Positions 47,600 through 58,999 of a stretch of DNA of 61,985 bases are shown here, piece by piece (within the stretch, counting starts at the first letter, position 1; every line of letters begins with the position of its first letter). The notes under the pieces were generated by a model. That model was not told the DNA's origin and searched no databases. It worked only from the letters and a program-made list of their open reading frames with translations. The translations under genes and the position numbers were made by a program. The stretch spans positions 163,683-225,667 of the forward strand of contig MNCI01002624.1 of the NCBI GenBank assembly GCA_015680685.1, written 5' to 3'. The stretch comes from Gnetum montanum. Its lineage: Eukaryota; Streptophyta; Gnetopsida; Gnetales; Gnetaceae.

Positions 47600-48784
47600 G
47601 AGTGAGCATCATGTCCAACCACAACATCCTCTTAATATTGTCTCTCAACAGACCATACAAAGATGTAGAAAGAGCGATTCGCCTAGAATCTTTGGATCTA
47701 AATCCATCCACCTATACCAATTTGATAGCCTCCACTCAAAAAACATCAGATTGGCCTAAAAATGTAGCTAAAACTTTAGATCTAGAAGCTAACAATATCA
47801 CTGAAGATCCTCTAGTTGAAATCCCCATTACCACAATCAATGATGAAGCCAAGACCTTGAAATTAAGTGCCTTATTAGATCTGCAACTCGTAGGTGACAT
47901 CACTCATGTTTTAAAAGACAACATAAAAACATTCTCATGGTCATATACAGACATGCCAGGACTAGACCCCTAGATCATCCAACATAACATTATTCTTGAT
48001 GAAAAAATTAAACCAATAAAGCAAAAATCACGAAAGGTTAGACCCGAAGTGGCATTAGCAATCCACGCTGAGATCACAAAGCTTTACCAAGCCGGTTTCA
48101 TCCGAGCCATCGACTATTCCGATTGGGTATCAAACATTGTTTTAGTCCCCAAGAAGAATAGTGGTATACACATATGTATTGACTTCCGTGACCTCAACAT
48201 AGCCACTATAAAGGATGACTTTCCTCTGCCCAATATTGATCAACTTATTTATGGACAGATTTTTAGGATACAATCAGATAAGAATTAATCCAGAGCATCA
48301 ACTCAGAACAACTTTTATGACACCTTGGAGGACATTTTATTATACGATAATGTCATTTGGCCTTAAGAATGCAGGTGCTACATATCAACGAGCAATGACA
48401 TACATATTTAGTGACTACATGCTTAATTTGCTTAATGATTATGTTGATGACATAGCAGTCAAGTCTAAAACAACTAAACAACATGCAAAAGATCTAGATT
48501 TAGTGCTTAAACGTTGTCTCAAATATGACCTTAGGCTCAACCCAAAAAAGTTTGTCTTCAGTGTTAAAATAGGCAAAATGCTTGGTTTCCCAGTTTCCGA
48601 AATAGGGATACAGGTAGACCCTGATAAGGTTAAAGCGATAACCAATATGCAACCACCAAGAAACCTTACCGAACTACATGACCTCCAAGGTAGGCTGCAA
48701 TTCATTAGACACTTTATCGAAAAGCTAACGGATAAGTTGAGTCCCATGCAACACCTATTACGAAAGAATGTACATTTCCAATAG
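47600..48784 (+). pseudogene. Reverse transcriptase of Tat2
   Basis: The lead-in MSNHNILLILSLNRPYKDVE starts at about 47611. RT blocks are AIDYSDWVSNIVLVPKKN, CIDFRDLNIATIKDDFPLPN, FMDRFLGYNQIRI (motif A, Asp kept), MSFGLKNAGATYQRAMTY and the catalytic YVDD at 48440-48451. About 40 bases appear missing before motif A, joining two frames near 48245. One stop is at 47971 and another after NVHFQ at 48782. It copies RNA to DNA. Close to complete apart from these lesions. Confidence 0.9.
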
Positions 48785-49240
48785 ACTCAACAATGCCAAG
48801 AAGCATTTGAGAACATAAAACAAGAGTTGGCCCAACTACCAACTATTTATCCTCCACAAAGTGACAAACCTTTCTACATCTATCTTACAACTTCCAGTTC
48901 TTCCATCGCATCCATGCTTTGTCAAAAACATCAAGATGGGGCTGAGATCCTTGTATACTATCTAAGCCATGCTTTAATAGCCCATGAACAATGATACAAC
49001 GATGTAGAAAAATCATGCCTTGCCCTCATCTTCTCTTTAAAGAAATGATGGCATTATCTCTTCTGTAATCAAGTTTACATCATTTGCAAGGATAATGTTC
49101 TCCATTCCATCACTAATAATATCTATGAGTCAAGTAGGTTAGCTAGGTGGAAAGCAATGATTGCAGAGTTTGATTTACACTATGTCACTCAATCTTCCAC
49201 AAAAGGCCAAGCAATAGCCACGCAACTAACTGTCTCACCG
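48785..49240 (+). pseudogene. First RNase H of Tat2
   Basis: CQEAFENIKQELAQLPTIYP leads to FYIYLTTSSSSIASML, where the usual first acidic residue is not seen. LVYYLSHALIAHEQ follows, and WKAMIAEFDLHYVTQSSTKG closes the domain. Three TGG-to-TGA/TAG-type stops interrupt it. It lies directly after RT, as in all Ty3 elements. Confidence 0.78.
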
Positions 49241-49740
49241 ACACACGATCAAGCAACGATAAACCCCGAATTCCCAGATGAAAATGTTAACAGTATAGAC
49301 ACCGTACCTGATGACTATGAGGCAATTCTCTACTTTGATGGGGCCTCAACCTCTCGTGGAGGAAGTGTTGCAGGTATCTTAACATACCACTCCGGGGAAA
49401 TCCAACCTTCTGCTTACTACCTAAACTTTCCTTGCACCAATAACGTAGTAGAATACGAAGGTCTTCTTAGAGGACTTCAAGTAGCGCTAACTTCAGGAAT
49501 CTCACATCTTGTAGTTCGAGGTGATGCGCAATTGGTTATTAATCAAGTCTTGAAGTCTATGCATGCAAAGCTCTCCATTTGCAACCGTATTGTGATCTGA
49601 CTAAACATCTAGTGACACAACTAATAGAAATGGATATACAACATGTCCCTAGAAGCAAGAATACCATTGCTGATGCACTTGCCACACTAGCCTTAAACAT
49701 GACACCTGAAATGTTTTATGCATTACCTAGTTCTATAACC
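49241..49740 (+). pseudogene. Second, archaeal-type RNase H of Tat2
   Basis: AILYFDGASTSRGGSVAGIL (first Asp, about 49322-49380), NNVVEYEGLLRGLQVALTSG (Glu) and VVRGDAQLVINQVL (Asp) are the hallmark blocks. A frame shift near 49575 precedes VPRSKNTIADALATLAL. This extra domain after the first RNase H defines the Tat clade and may replace its activity. Confidence 0.88.
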
Positions 49741-51054
49741 AGTTGTGCTGAACCTATAATTAACACTCTAAATGAAGTACCTATAGCATCTGTTAGTACA
49801 ACACATGCAATAGAATGGTATGATGACATAAAAGAGTACCTTCTAAGAGGCGAACCTCCACAACACTTGACAAATGCTCAAAAGGACATCGTACGAAAAA
49901 GTTCCCACCAATACACATTAATAGGTGATACCTTGTGTCGTAAATCATATGAAGGTATTCTGTTAATGTGTGTTAGTAGCACTAATGGTCAAACGATTGT
50001 AGAAAAAATCCATGAAGGACTTTGTGGAGGGCACATAGCACCTAAAGCAATGGCAACGAAGATTAGGCGCTTAGGCTATTATTGGCCACACATGGAATAC
50101 AATTGCATCTCCAAGGTTAGAACATGTGACGTCTGCCAAAAGCACGGTAATCTGATACATGTGCCATCTAACGAACTGCATACCGCACAAATCATGTGGC
50201 CCTTCCAAAAATGGGGTTTAGACTTAATTGGACCAATAACGCCGTCATCTTCAGTAGGCCATAGCTTCATTATCACTGCAACTAAATATTTCACAAAATG
50301 GGTGGAAGCTATTCCTCTTAGGAAAACCACGTCAAAACACGTTTGCATCTTTATAATGGAAAATATTGTAACTCGTTTTGGTATTCCAATGACCATCGTT
50401 ACTAACAATGGGCCACAATTCAGCAGTATAGATACCAAAAGCTTTTGTGAAAGTCTGGGCATTAAACATGTGTTTTCATCACCTTACTATCCACAGAGAA
50501 ATGGTCAAGTGGAGGCTACAAACAAAACTATCATCATGGTGCTCAAAAAGATGCTAAATCAGAGCAAGAAATGATGGCATGAACAATTAGTCTACGCATT
50601 GTGGGCTTATAGAATGACACATCAAACATCCATAGGTAAAACTCCATATAGCCTTGTATATAGGTCTGAAGCTGTTTTACCTTTAGAATTGCACGTTCCC
50701 TCATTGTGGATAACTCTCTCTGGTCTCCTCGATGAAAGCCAAAACAATGAATTGCGCATTGCCGACCTTGACTCGGTAGAGGAGGAACGTGTATGAACTC
50801 TTGATCAAATTGAATGGTACCAAAAATAGCAGAGGAAAAGGCACAAGCACGATCTCCACAAACGCCCGATCAAAGAAGGAGATCTAGTCCTGAAGGCCAC
50901 CCAAGAACATCCAGATAAATTCTCAGCCAACTGGGAAAGGCCTTATTTAGTCACCAAAGCATACAAAAATGGAGCATTCAAACTTGCTGACATGGACGGA
51001 AATGAGTTCACCAATCCTACAAACCACTTGTACTTGAAAAGGTACTATGTCTGA
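49741..51054 (+). pseudogene. Integrase of Tat2 with GPY/F-like end
   Basis: The zinc-binding part is HEGLCGGHIAPKAMATKIRR with CDVCQ (50010-50145). The core has WGLDLIGPI (first Asp, about 50218), TIVTNNGPQFSS, where Asn (codon 50404-50406) stands where the family has catalytic Asp, and RNGQVEATNK (Glu, 50512-50514). After a stop at 50572 the C-terminal part continues, with WERPYLVTKAYKNGAFKLAD as a GPY/F-type module, ending KRYYV and stop at 51054. It inserts the DNA copy. The Asp-to-Asn change alone should inactivate it. Confidence 0.88.
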
Positions 51055-51072
51055 TAAACTTGACGTACGTCA

Positions 51073-51331
51073 TAGTCCTGGATCATGACTTAAAACTAAT
51101 ACCACATAGTAGTCCTGGATCATGACTTAAAACTGATACCACAGAATAGTCCTGGATCATGACTTAAAACTGATACCACAGAGTAGTCCTGGATCATGAC
51201 TTAAAACTGATACCACAGAGTAGTCCTGGATCATGACTTAAAAATAATACCACAGAATAGTCCTGGATCATGACTTAAAACTGATACCACAAAGTAGTCC
51301 TTGATCATGACTTAAAACTGATACCATAGAG
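51073..51331 (+). repeat. Seven 37-bp tandem repeats after Tat2 integrase
   Basis: Units start at 51073, 51110, 51147, 51184, 51221, 51258 and 51295 with TAGTCCTGGATCATGACTTA and differ by a few bases. A looser continuation of ATGACACTAAACTA-like motifs runs to about 51560. Confidence 0.95.
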
Positions 51332-52714
51332 TTCTGTCCGGTATGACACTAAACTACTACATCTGTCCGCCATGACATGAAACTAGCATCCAGAGTCCAC
51401 TAAGACTATAAACTAGTTTGCCTCTTCATAGTCCACTATGACTATAAACTAGCAATGCACCATCCGCTAAAACACTAAACTAGCATCATCCAAGGGGTTA
51501 TGATGTGAAACTAATCCATAACAGTCCACTAAGACTATAAAATGGTGACATCATTGATGACCAAGCAAAACTTGAAAAGATCTGTTGTTGCAGTTGGCTG
51601 TTCCTGTTCCACAAAGACTTGTTGCATGATTCATCCCATGGGGCCTAATGAAACTGATGCTGTGCATGATTCTGTTTACTTTGAAAGCTACACGTGGTGA
51701 CTCCATCTCCTTGTTTAAAGTGTTTAGCTAACTATTTCATTTGTGGTTTTCTTGTCTTCTTGGAGTTGTGTTTGCAGGATGACACTTCTGAGGCGTTCGT
51801 GCATAGATGGACTTCATCATGATGCAAGGTATCACGTTTTTCCTGACGCACGCGACTGGGTTAATCAATCCGTTCATAAGTACATTCCCGACTCCTGATA
51901 CATTCCCTATTCCCCATCATGCTCCCTTATCCTATTCAATTACATCCCCCTTGATACATTCCACTCACCTCAAAACTCTTGATACACTGTTGCACACTGT
52001 AGCTCTTTAAGCAGTCATGATGCAAAACACAATACATAGTACATGATGCAAAATGCAAGTGCTCATACACAAGCATGGCACAAAAAGAAAGCTCTTTCAA
52101 AAAGACCAAAACAAAAAGAAAAAAGAAAAAAGAAAAAAGAAAAAAAAAAGAGAACAAAAAAAAGGTCAAAGAGAAAAATGCACAGAAAAGGTCTTCATGA
52201 CCCTGTTGACATCATAAACAAAAAGACTATTGGCCATTCTCATACAAGCCCCAGGCGAGAAGGCAATTGTCTTGAAAAATAGTTACACTTGTGTCTCAAA
52301 GAGACCATGTTGCACATTACCGCATGGCTTTGGCTATTTACAAAGGGCCCTGAAAATACTCTATAAGAGTCCTATTTCTCCAAAGAATGCACCTCCTATG
52401 TCTTGGTTCTGAGTCTACTGAAAACCCAATTTTTGACAAGGACCAATGACATGACTTGTGCACAAGAGATAATTCCTCTCCCACAAATCCCAGCAGCAAT
52501 CATAGCCCTTAACCTCCTAGCTTCCCTGGTTACAATCGATTTCCTTGCATCTTGAACCACATCCCGTCAATCCCATGTACTTTTGAAAACAGTGCGATGG
52601 AATCCAGCCAAGGGCTAAAGGTTAATGTTTGGTACTTGTTTGTTCATGGTGTTTGCACTTCTTTATTGACGCCTCTCGGGTGAATTCCTCTAGACGTCAA
52701 CAAAGAGGGGCTAA
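51332..52714 (+). other. 3' non-coding region and polypurine tract of Tat2
   Basis: Holds degenerate TAAACTAG repeats to 51560, an A-rich AAAAAG microsatellite at about 52085-52170, and the polypurine tract AAAGAGGGG at 52702-52710, four bases before the LTR. Open frames are short and compositional only. No env-like gene is seen. Confidence 0.7.
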
Positions 52715-55323
52715 TGAAACACCACTAATTTCAGCCTAGCACTTTGAATGGAAAATGACTCAAGCCCTTTCAAGCATTCGGAAGAAAAATTCTTGACCCA
52801 CAACATCAAGCTCGGTAAGTGCGGCTTTGGAGTTTTGGAAATCCATCAAAAGCTCAGCATCAAAGAGATGAGGAGAAGGAGGAAGTGGCATATGCAAATT
52901 CATGAAGTTGTATGGAGTCTAATCATTATGATTGGCATTGTTGCTGTTGAGACTATGAGAATTCATGGCATGGAGGAACCAAGAATTTATGTTGAAGCCC
53001 ATGATGTTACGTTTGTTGTTGCAGAATTTGATGGGAAGATCATTGAAATCCAAGCCCTGAATCTAGTCTTGTTGTGGCTCCTGTTCCATCATCATGAACT
53101 GGTTCGCTAAAGAAAGTTTGTGCCTAAAAATTCAATGTATTGGTCACCACATATGAATTGAAGTTTCAATTCCCCAAAATGTAGCTATTGTTTTAAGATG
53201 TAAAATGTCAGGTCTTGGATGCCGTTGCATAGAACTTTGAAAAGGCACCGTGTCCTGCTTTTCAGTACAATGACAAAGCTCTGAGATATTTTGGAAGAAT
53301 ATTTGCAATGGCGACATCTTCAGTATAGGCAAATTAATGGAACTACAAGTCAAAGAAAAAGAAGAAAACAACAAGGTTGGCACTGGCCGCCATCTCTCGC
53401 CGCCTTCACTGCATCATCTTCTTATTGTTTGTCTGGTCACTGTGCCTCTGCCTATGCCATGCCTATGCCTATCGCAGCCATGCCTGATCCTCCACTGCAC
53501 TGCATCCTCAGCCATGTTAACAAAACCTTCGTCACAGTTCTCTACGCCTGCCATGCAAGCTTATTTCATCATCGCCACCTGCACCATCGTTACCATCGTC
53601 AATGTTCAAAAATCCGTTGTAAATTTAGTCATCCACATTACGGCCATGAAAGCTGTGAAACAAGCTAACGCGTTACTTTCCTATGATCCCAATGTCAGGC
53701 TGCCTCTATGGCCCTCCCACGAGGCCATGTGCTAAGCAATTCTGGGCATCTAGAATGAAGCAGACATCATTAAGGTTAGCGATGAAGAAGTGATCTTTCT
53801 CATAGGTGGAGATCCCTTGGATAATGCATTCATTTTGAATAACCTGTGGCACCAAAACTTCAAATTAATGCTCGTTACTAATGGAAAACATGGTCGCAGA
53901 TACTACATGAAGTCCTTCCATGGCAGCATGAACAGTGTTCTGGTGAAACCGATTGACATAACAAGAGGAGGGGATGCCTTCGTGGGAGGACTCCTATGGA
54001 AAGTTGTAAACGACAGATCGGTGCTCACGGATGAGAAAAAGCTCCAGAAGGCACTGAGATTCACATGCACATGTGGGGCTATTACCACAACCAAGAAAGG
54101 GGGAATTCCTACACTACCAGAAGAAGCTTCTATTTTGCAATTGCTCAATGGCACCATCTCCAATGGCGCTCTCTCCTCCTAATTTCTTTCCATTCTTTAC
54201 CAATCAATGCACCCACCACCTTGGATCATCAGGATGGATCTGTGTGTAATAACCTCTGATTTGGCCTATGGAAATGAATTCTTGAGAGAAGGAAAGGTCC
54301 AGGGAATGCACATTATTATTTTCTGCTCAGCTGTGTCAGACAATGATCTGGCTTCAATCAAAGAAAAAAAAGGTGTCCCAATTGCATTGGATTCTTTTAA
54401 AGGGTGATATATTGTTCTGTATGAGATTCTTTCTTGACAATGGAATTTGTTACTAAGTTCCAAACCATCAGCAAAAGGAAAAAAAATATAATTTTTCAAG
54501 CGAGCCAGAGCCGGAGCTAATCTTTCTAAATTTTCTTTAAATTTTTATCGCTTGAGGGCTTGTTTTTCTAATTTTTTGTATCTTCATGGGCTTGAATGAC
54601 CCACAAATTGTAAAATGCAATGTACCTGGTCAAGAATGTAGCTTGCCAACATACATCCAACTCGTACAAAACTATCCAAACATCTATACATTGAACCTGG
54701 TCAAAGAATGCAACTATCCAGCACCCAACCCAACCCTATAAATACCCTAGCAATCCACATAAACTAGGAGGCAAAAATTTGGAGAGATTGACAACTTTGA
54801 AGAAGGACAGAATTTGCAATCCTTGGGCACTCGACAAACCTAATTTTTGGCTTCCAAGTATTTCTCACATTCATCCCATTTCATCATCACATCATCACAT
54901 CATATCATTCCGGGGATAGGCGTTTGACTTACCATCCACATGTGTGCAACTACGCTTTGACTGGTGCATATTCCTATTTAAGCAATACAATACAATTTTA
55001 TTATTTTCTTCCATTTACATTATTTACTTTGGTTTATGCTTTGTTTATAATATAGCTCTATTTATGCTTTATTTATAATTCAGTACGCTCTGTTTACATT
55101 TCATATCGTTGTTTGCATCCCGTTTATGATAACCCTAGCGCTAGCCGTAGCTTACGCTCGGGGAAGTCCTTGGTTGATTTGCGTGCAAACCATCCAAGGC
55201 ACTCTGCCTTCATTTACTTTTCCAGCTTGCTTTCGAGTGAAGGCAGGGTCAGCTGTGGCTGTCTGACGATCTCTTGGTATCTATTTCCCTTCCAGCCTTA
55301 CACCGACGATTTAGGTCAGTATA
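52715..55323 (+). repeat. 3' LTR of Tat2 (2609 bp)
   Basis: Starts TGAAACACC after the polypurine tract and ends TATA before GAACC. It matches 39433-42058 throughout. It keeps a better TATA box (TATAAAT at 54737-54743). Confidence 0.92.
53634..54182 (+). pseudogene. Fructokinase (pfkB family) fragment in Tat2 3' LTR
   Basis: Same captured piece as in the 5' LTR, in one frame to its stop: [30 protein letters not shown] (Trp kept here), EVIFLIGGDPLD and IDITRGGDAFVGG (first Gly of the signature changed to Arg). [20 protein letters not shown] and the end NGALSS follow. Stops are at AMC* and GI*. The last 130 codons are uninterrupted (53790-54182). Each LTR keeps parts the other lost, so the source copy was intact when captured. 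Confidence 0.85.
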
Positions 55324-55328
55324 GAACC

Positions 55329-55675
55329 AACCAATGTTTGTGCATATCGTGTGCCTGTGAGATCCATTGGTGGTACAATAAGGATGTTAAAGGATTCTTT
55401 AATGTAATCCTTGATAACTTCCATTGCACCCACCACATCCTAGTGTTGCATGACTACAACTATAGCCCCTTCACCAGTTTCGAGTAGTACTTGAAATGAT
55501 GCAACATTCCAAGAGATTTGTTGTGACCACTAGGCCTCTTGTCCAAACTAGAGTGAAACCTGTCCTATGGCAAGATCAGTGGACATCATGGATTGGACTA
55601 CATCATTAAGAACTTGAAAGAGACTTGACTCATCGGGTGTTCCCTAGCTCATGAGGTCTAAGATCTACCACCATC
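55329..55675 (-). pseudogene. Env-position ORF of element C, middle part
   Basis: Continuation of 38086-39432 across Tat2. On the minus strand it reads FQVLNDVVQSMMSTDLAIGQ, then VVVMQH and VGAMEVIKDYIKESFNIL, matching RVINDVVKPIISVDLVRG and CAIEVITNHIKESFNV of element A (1740-1990). Beyond about 55675 (GGTAGATCT) similarity stops abruptly; the N-terminal part of this copy is not on this strand. Confidence 0.65.
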
Positions 55676-56014
55676 TCAACCACCTCAGCAACATTCACCA
55701 ATTATTACATCATATTTCTTCTTTGAAAATCACTATCGCCTAAAAGGTATTCTGAGGGTAAACAATGAATACACTAAGTAAAATCAAAGCTAAATGAGTA
55801 AATAAACATTGCCCACCATGCTAGAGATACTTTTTACGTATCCCTAAGTTCCTTAACTATCTTATTAGACCATTTTGGAAAAAAAAAGTAAGTAAGGCCT
55901 TAACTCTGCAATCTAACATGGCTATAACATACACTGAAGGTTGACTAGGGTATAGATAAGTAACGTGATCAATACAAGGGTCCCTTAGTATCCTAATGTT
56001 TTGTGTAATTACAG
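55676..56014 (+). other. Leader with splice-acceptor-like end before an env-position ORF
   Basis: No coding is seen. It ends TGTAATTACAG directly before ATG 56015. Weak similarity to the sequence before the element A ORF (about 3080-3250, minus strand) suggests the same regulatory leader. Confidence 0.5.
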
Positions 56015-57202
56015 ATGGCCCCCAAACGAGCAACCCAAGATGATCCATCATAGGGACTAAGCAAATGCCCTCAAGGAAATCAAGGTCAAACCAGCCATCA
56101 AGGACTACCAATTGAGAAAGAGGCACAATCATACAACATCCATCAAGAAGCCCCTGCAGAAGTCCCTGCTGAAGCTCAATCTGTGCAGGTAGAGGTAGCA
56201 CCTCAAGTGCAAGGACAAAAACTCACATTGTTACCAAAATGCCTTGCTGCCATTCAGGCACATCCCACATTGGCCTCAGTCATCATGAAAATGAACTTTG
56301 GACCACTCATGGAGTTCGCCACTCAGTCAGTGAGGACACAGTTACAAGAATCTCCATTTTGGCCAATTTTATCTAAAAATGCAAAATGGTACCTTGGGGA
56401 GACTTATTCTTTTTGGCATGATAAAGAAGAAGGTACCACTGTAAGAATTGGTGGGGTTAGTCTCTTATTCTATCAAGGTAATCACTGAAGCCCTAAATTT
56501 GCCAAATGTTGGAGTGTGCTTGCAGGTTCTATCAACCCAACCTAATCCAGAGAGTCATAACCTATGGTTGAAATGTGCTTTTAATGAAAAGAATAAGTCA
56601 TATAATGGACTGACCCTGGCAGAGCATGCCTATTTCAAAATTGGGACATATCATTTATTCCCAACGAAGGGGCTCAATCGTCTATCCACCTATGTGGCTC
56701 AGGGATGTGCTATGTTAATGGGCAAACTTCAAGCCAACATTCCCCAACTATACTTCATGGAGATCAAGCAATAGTTTGAAGAGGCAAAGACAAGGAGGCT
56801 CACATTATTGTTCCCTTGTCTAATCTGAAAACTGTGTCAACATGTTGAAATCCTTAGTTATACCAATGATGTATCCCACAAAGCTCAAAATGCTTCTTTT
56901 GCAGAACTGCTCAAACCAGCACCTTTGAGAAAAGATCTTAGAGAGGAAGAAGAATAGAAAGAGTAGCAACCAATGTAGGGATACATTGCCCAACTAGAGC
57001 AACAAATCAAACAACTCAAGCACTAGTTGGTGTAGGTGAAGTAGCAATAGGAAGCAAGACCCATCCATAGACCACAATCTAAACAAATGTCACCACTATG
57101 TCAACAACCTTAGCAACAGTTGCCAACTTATGATTATAGGCCTGCACTTAGTCATCTCCGGTAGATCTCCAACCTGATGAGATGGGGAACACCCAATGAA
57201 AT
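56015..57202 (+). pseudogene. Env-position ORF, N-terminal part, plus strand
   Basis: Begins MAPKRATQDDPS and continues through a Gln/Glu-rich stretch to PKCLAAIQAHPTLASVIMKM, then WYLGETYSFWHDKEEGTTVR (about 56390) and LNLPNVGVCLQVLSTQPNPE, the best preserved copy of the plant-transposon-protein-like domain. A frame shift is near 56470-56480, and stops follow near 56772, 56826 and 56957. It ends RPALSHLRQISNLMRWGTP-like (one stop), and at 57203 Athila sequence takes over. It overlaps the minus-strand copy C by only about 45 bases around AGATCT. Confidence 0.65.
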
Positions 57203-57769
57203 GTCAGAATGGTAGAAAACCCAAGAAAAAGAATCTAAGCACCCAAGAGAATGGCCAGCACAAATGCATCGAATCCCCTTGAAGTCACACCCTTTTCATC
57301 CTTTGAGTCTTTCCTTAGTTTGAAAAATACCCAGCCACCAATTTATTAATAAATTTACTTAGAAAAAGGGGATTTTATAGTTCCAAGCCAAAGGAGACCA
57401 TAGAGTTGTATGGATGAGTGGACAGTGTGGACTCATTGCCTATTTTACCAAAAGAACCATACCTTGATATCAACATCATAATTCAAAGGTAAAAACCAAA
57501 CATTAGTAATCAATATGATATAATTCAATCCACCATCATGAGCACTCATTAGATGATGAATAAAAGTAAATCAAGCAAACAAAGAAATAGTAAAAATATG
57601 AACAATGGTGTAAAAAAAATAAGAAAATTTGGAAAAATGTGTAAAACAAAAATGTGTAAAACACAAACATGTAAAATAAAAATTCAAAAAGAACTAAGGG
57701 CCTAGAACGGTTAGCATAGGTGTCCATCTCCCCCACAACTAAGTTGGAAGGAGGAGATCCAAAATAGTG

Positions 57770-58990
57770 AGCAGGGTTGTCCACCAATAGAGGTAGTATG
57801 TGTACTGGCTGTCCTAAGCTCATGGAAAGGTTTGGTTTGTTGCACATTTACCAACAGTTTCTTGTCCAGGCTCTCAATTTTGTATATTGTCATGGCCCTC
57901 AAAGGAAAAGTTGCATAAAAAATATAAGGTCCTTCCCACAGTGTTTGAAATTTAGTACGTTGTGGCACATGTGTGGGATTCCAGTAGAGAACCTTATCCT
58001 ATTTGATATTTAACTTTTCTAATTCTTAGGTTATGACATTGTTTATTGAATGCCCTGTGCAATTCATTAGATGATAGGGTAGTTAATCGATTTTCATCTA
58101 GCAAGTTAAAGATTACTAACCATTATTTCTATGCAAGATCAAGGTCAAGGTTCAGGTCACATGTCATGGATAGTGTATAGATCTTAATTTGAATAGGAAG
58201 TGTTGGAAGCTTTCTATACACTAACTCATAGGGAGAGTAGCTTGTAGGGAGTTTCCATGTGGAGCGGTATGCCCAAAGAGCATCATTTACTTTAGTGCTC
58301 CAATCTCACCTATACTTGCTAATATTTCTTATCAATATTTTCATAATCTCCCTATTGATGACCTCTACTTGACCATTCTCTTAGGGGTGGTATGGTGTAG
58401 TTAATTTATGCTCAACCCCTAAGCATTGCATTAATTTCAGAAAAGTTGCACTTGTGAAGTGTGTATCATTGTCTAAAATCAGTTCAAGTGGCATACCAAA
58501 CATGTTCATGATCTGTTACTGAAAAAATTGTGCAACTGTAGAGGATGTACAATCTTTAACAATAGCTGCTTCAGCCCATTTTGTTAGGTAGTCAATGACA
58601 ACTACAATATAAGCTTTTCCACTAGACATTGGTGTAATGGGTCCTATAAAATCAATTCCCCAAATGTCGAAGGGTTCTAATGGTTGAATCCATTGTTGTA
58701 GACCCTCCATTCTAGCAGTCATTTCCCCATCACATTGACAGCACTCACAAGATTGGATGAATTGATAGGCATCTCGAAACAATGTAGGCCAATAATATCC
58801 TACAAGCAAGATCTTGATGGCCGTACATCTCCCAGCGTAATGACCCCGACAAGGACTCTCATGAGCATCTTGGAGAACTTGTAGTTGATCTATATTGGGA
58901 ACATACCATCAAACCAAGCCATCAGGACAAACTTTGTAAAGTTACCTCTTGATCTCCATAAAGTACTTGGCTTGGTGAAGAAACTATTGT
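57770..58990 (-). pseudogene. Integrase of Ath2
   Basis: MLVGYYWPTLFRDAYQFIQS, CECCQCD (knuckle end), WGIDFIGPITPMSSGKAYIV (first Asp) and TKWAEAAIVKDC are read at 58516-58809. The rest of the core (second Asp near 58475) and the C-terminal LWEGPYIFYATFPLRAMTIY (57880-57950) follow with stops between. Motifs are closer to family consensus than in Ath1 (IGPI against MEPI). Non-coding Athila 3' sequence covers 57203-57769. Confidence 0.82.
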
Positions 58991-58999
58991 TTCTTCTTA

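Larger units (their letters stand above)
39433..55323 (+). mobile_element. Tat2: Tat/Ogre-type retrotransposon with 2.6-kb LTRs carrying fructokinase sequence
   Basis: Direct repeats 39433-42058 and 52715-55323 both start TGAAACACC and end TACA/TATA. The 3' copy is preceded by a polypurine tract (AAAGAGGGG). The flanks are GAACT (39428-39432) and GAACC (55324-55328), a 5-bp duplication with one transition. Between them lie gag, protease, RT, RNase H, archaeal-type RNase H and integrase in Tat order. Removing Tat2 rejoins the 3' ORF of element C, as the intact parallel in element A shows. A solo LTR interrupts gag. Confidence 0.92.

Noticed and set aside
52043-52282. Lys-rich 79-codon ORF
   Set aside because: It arises from an A/G-rich microsatellite in the 3' non-coding region of Tat2 and has no other content.
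39433-55323. Tandem duplication of a host fructokinase locus flanking a transposon
   Set aside because: The repeats have TG start and TACA/TATA end, a PPT before the second, a PBS-like site after the first and a target duplication outside. LTRs explain all of this.
56015-57202. An envelope glycoprotein gene
   Set aside because: No signal peptide, transmembrane segment or Cys-rich surface domain is visible; it is better called an env-position ORF.
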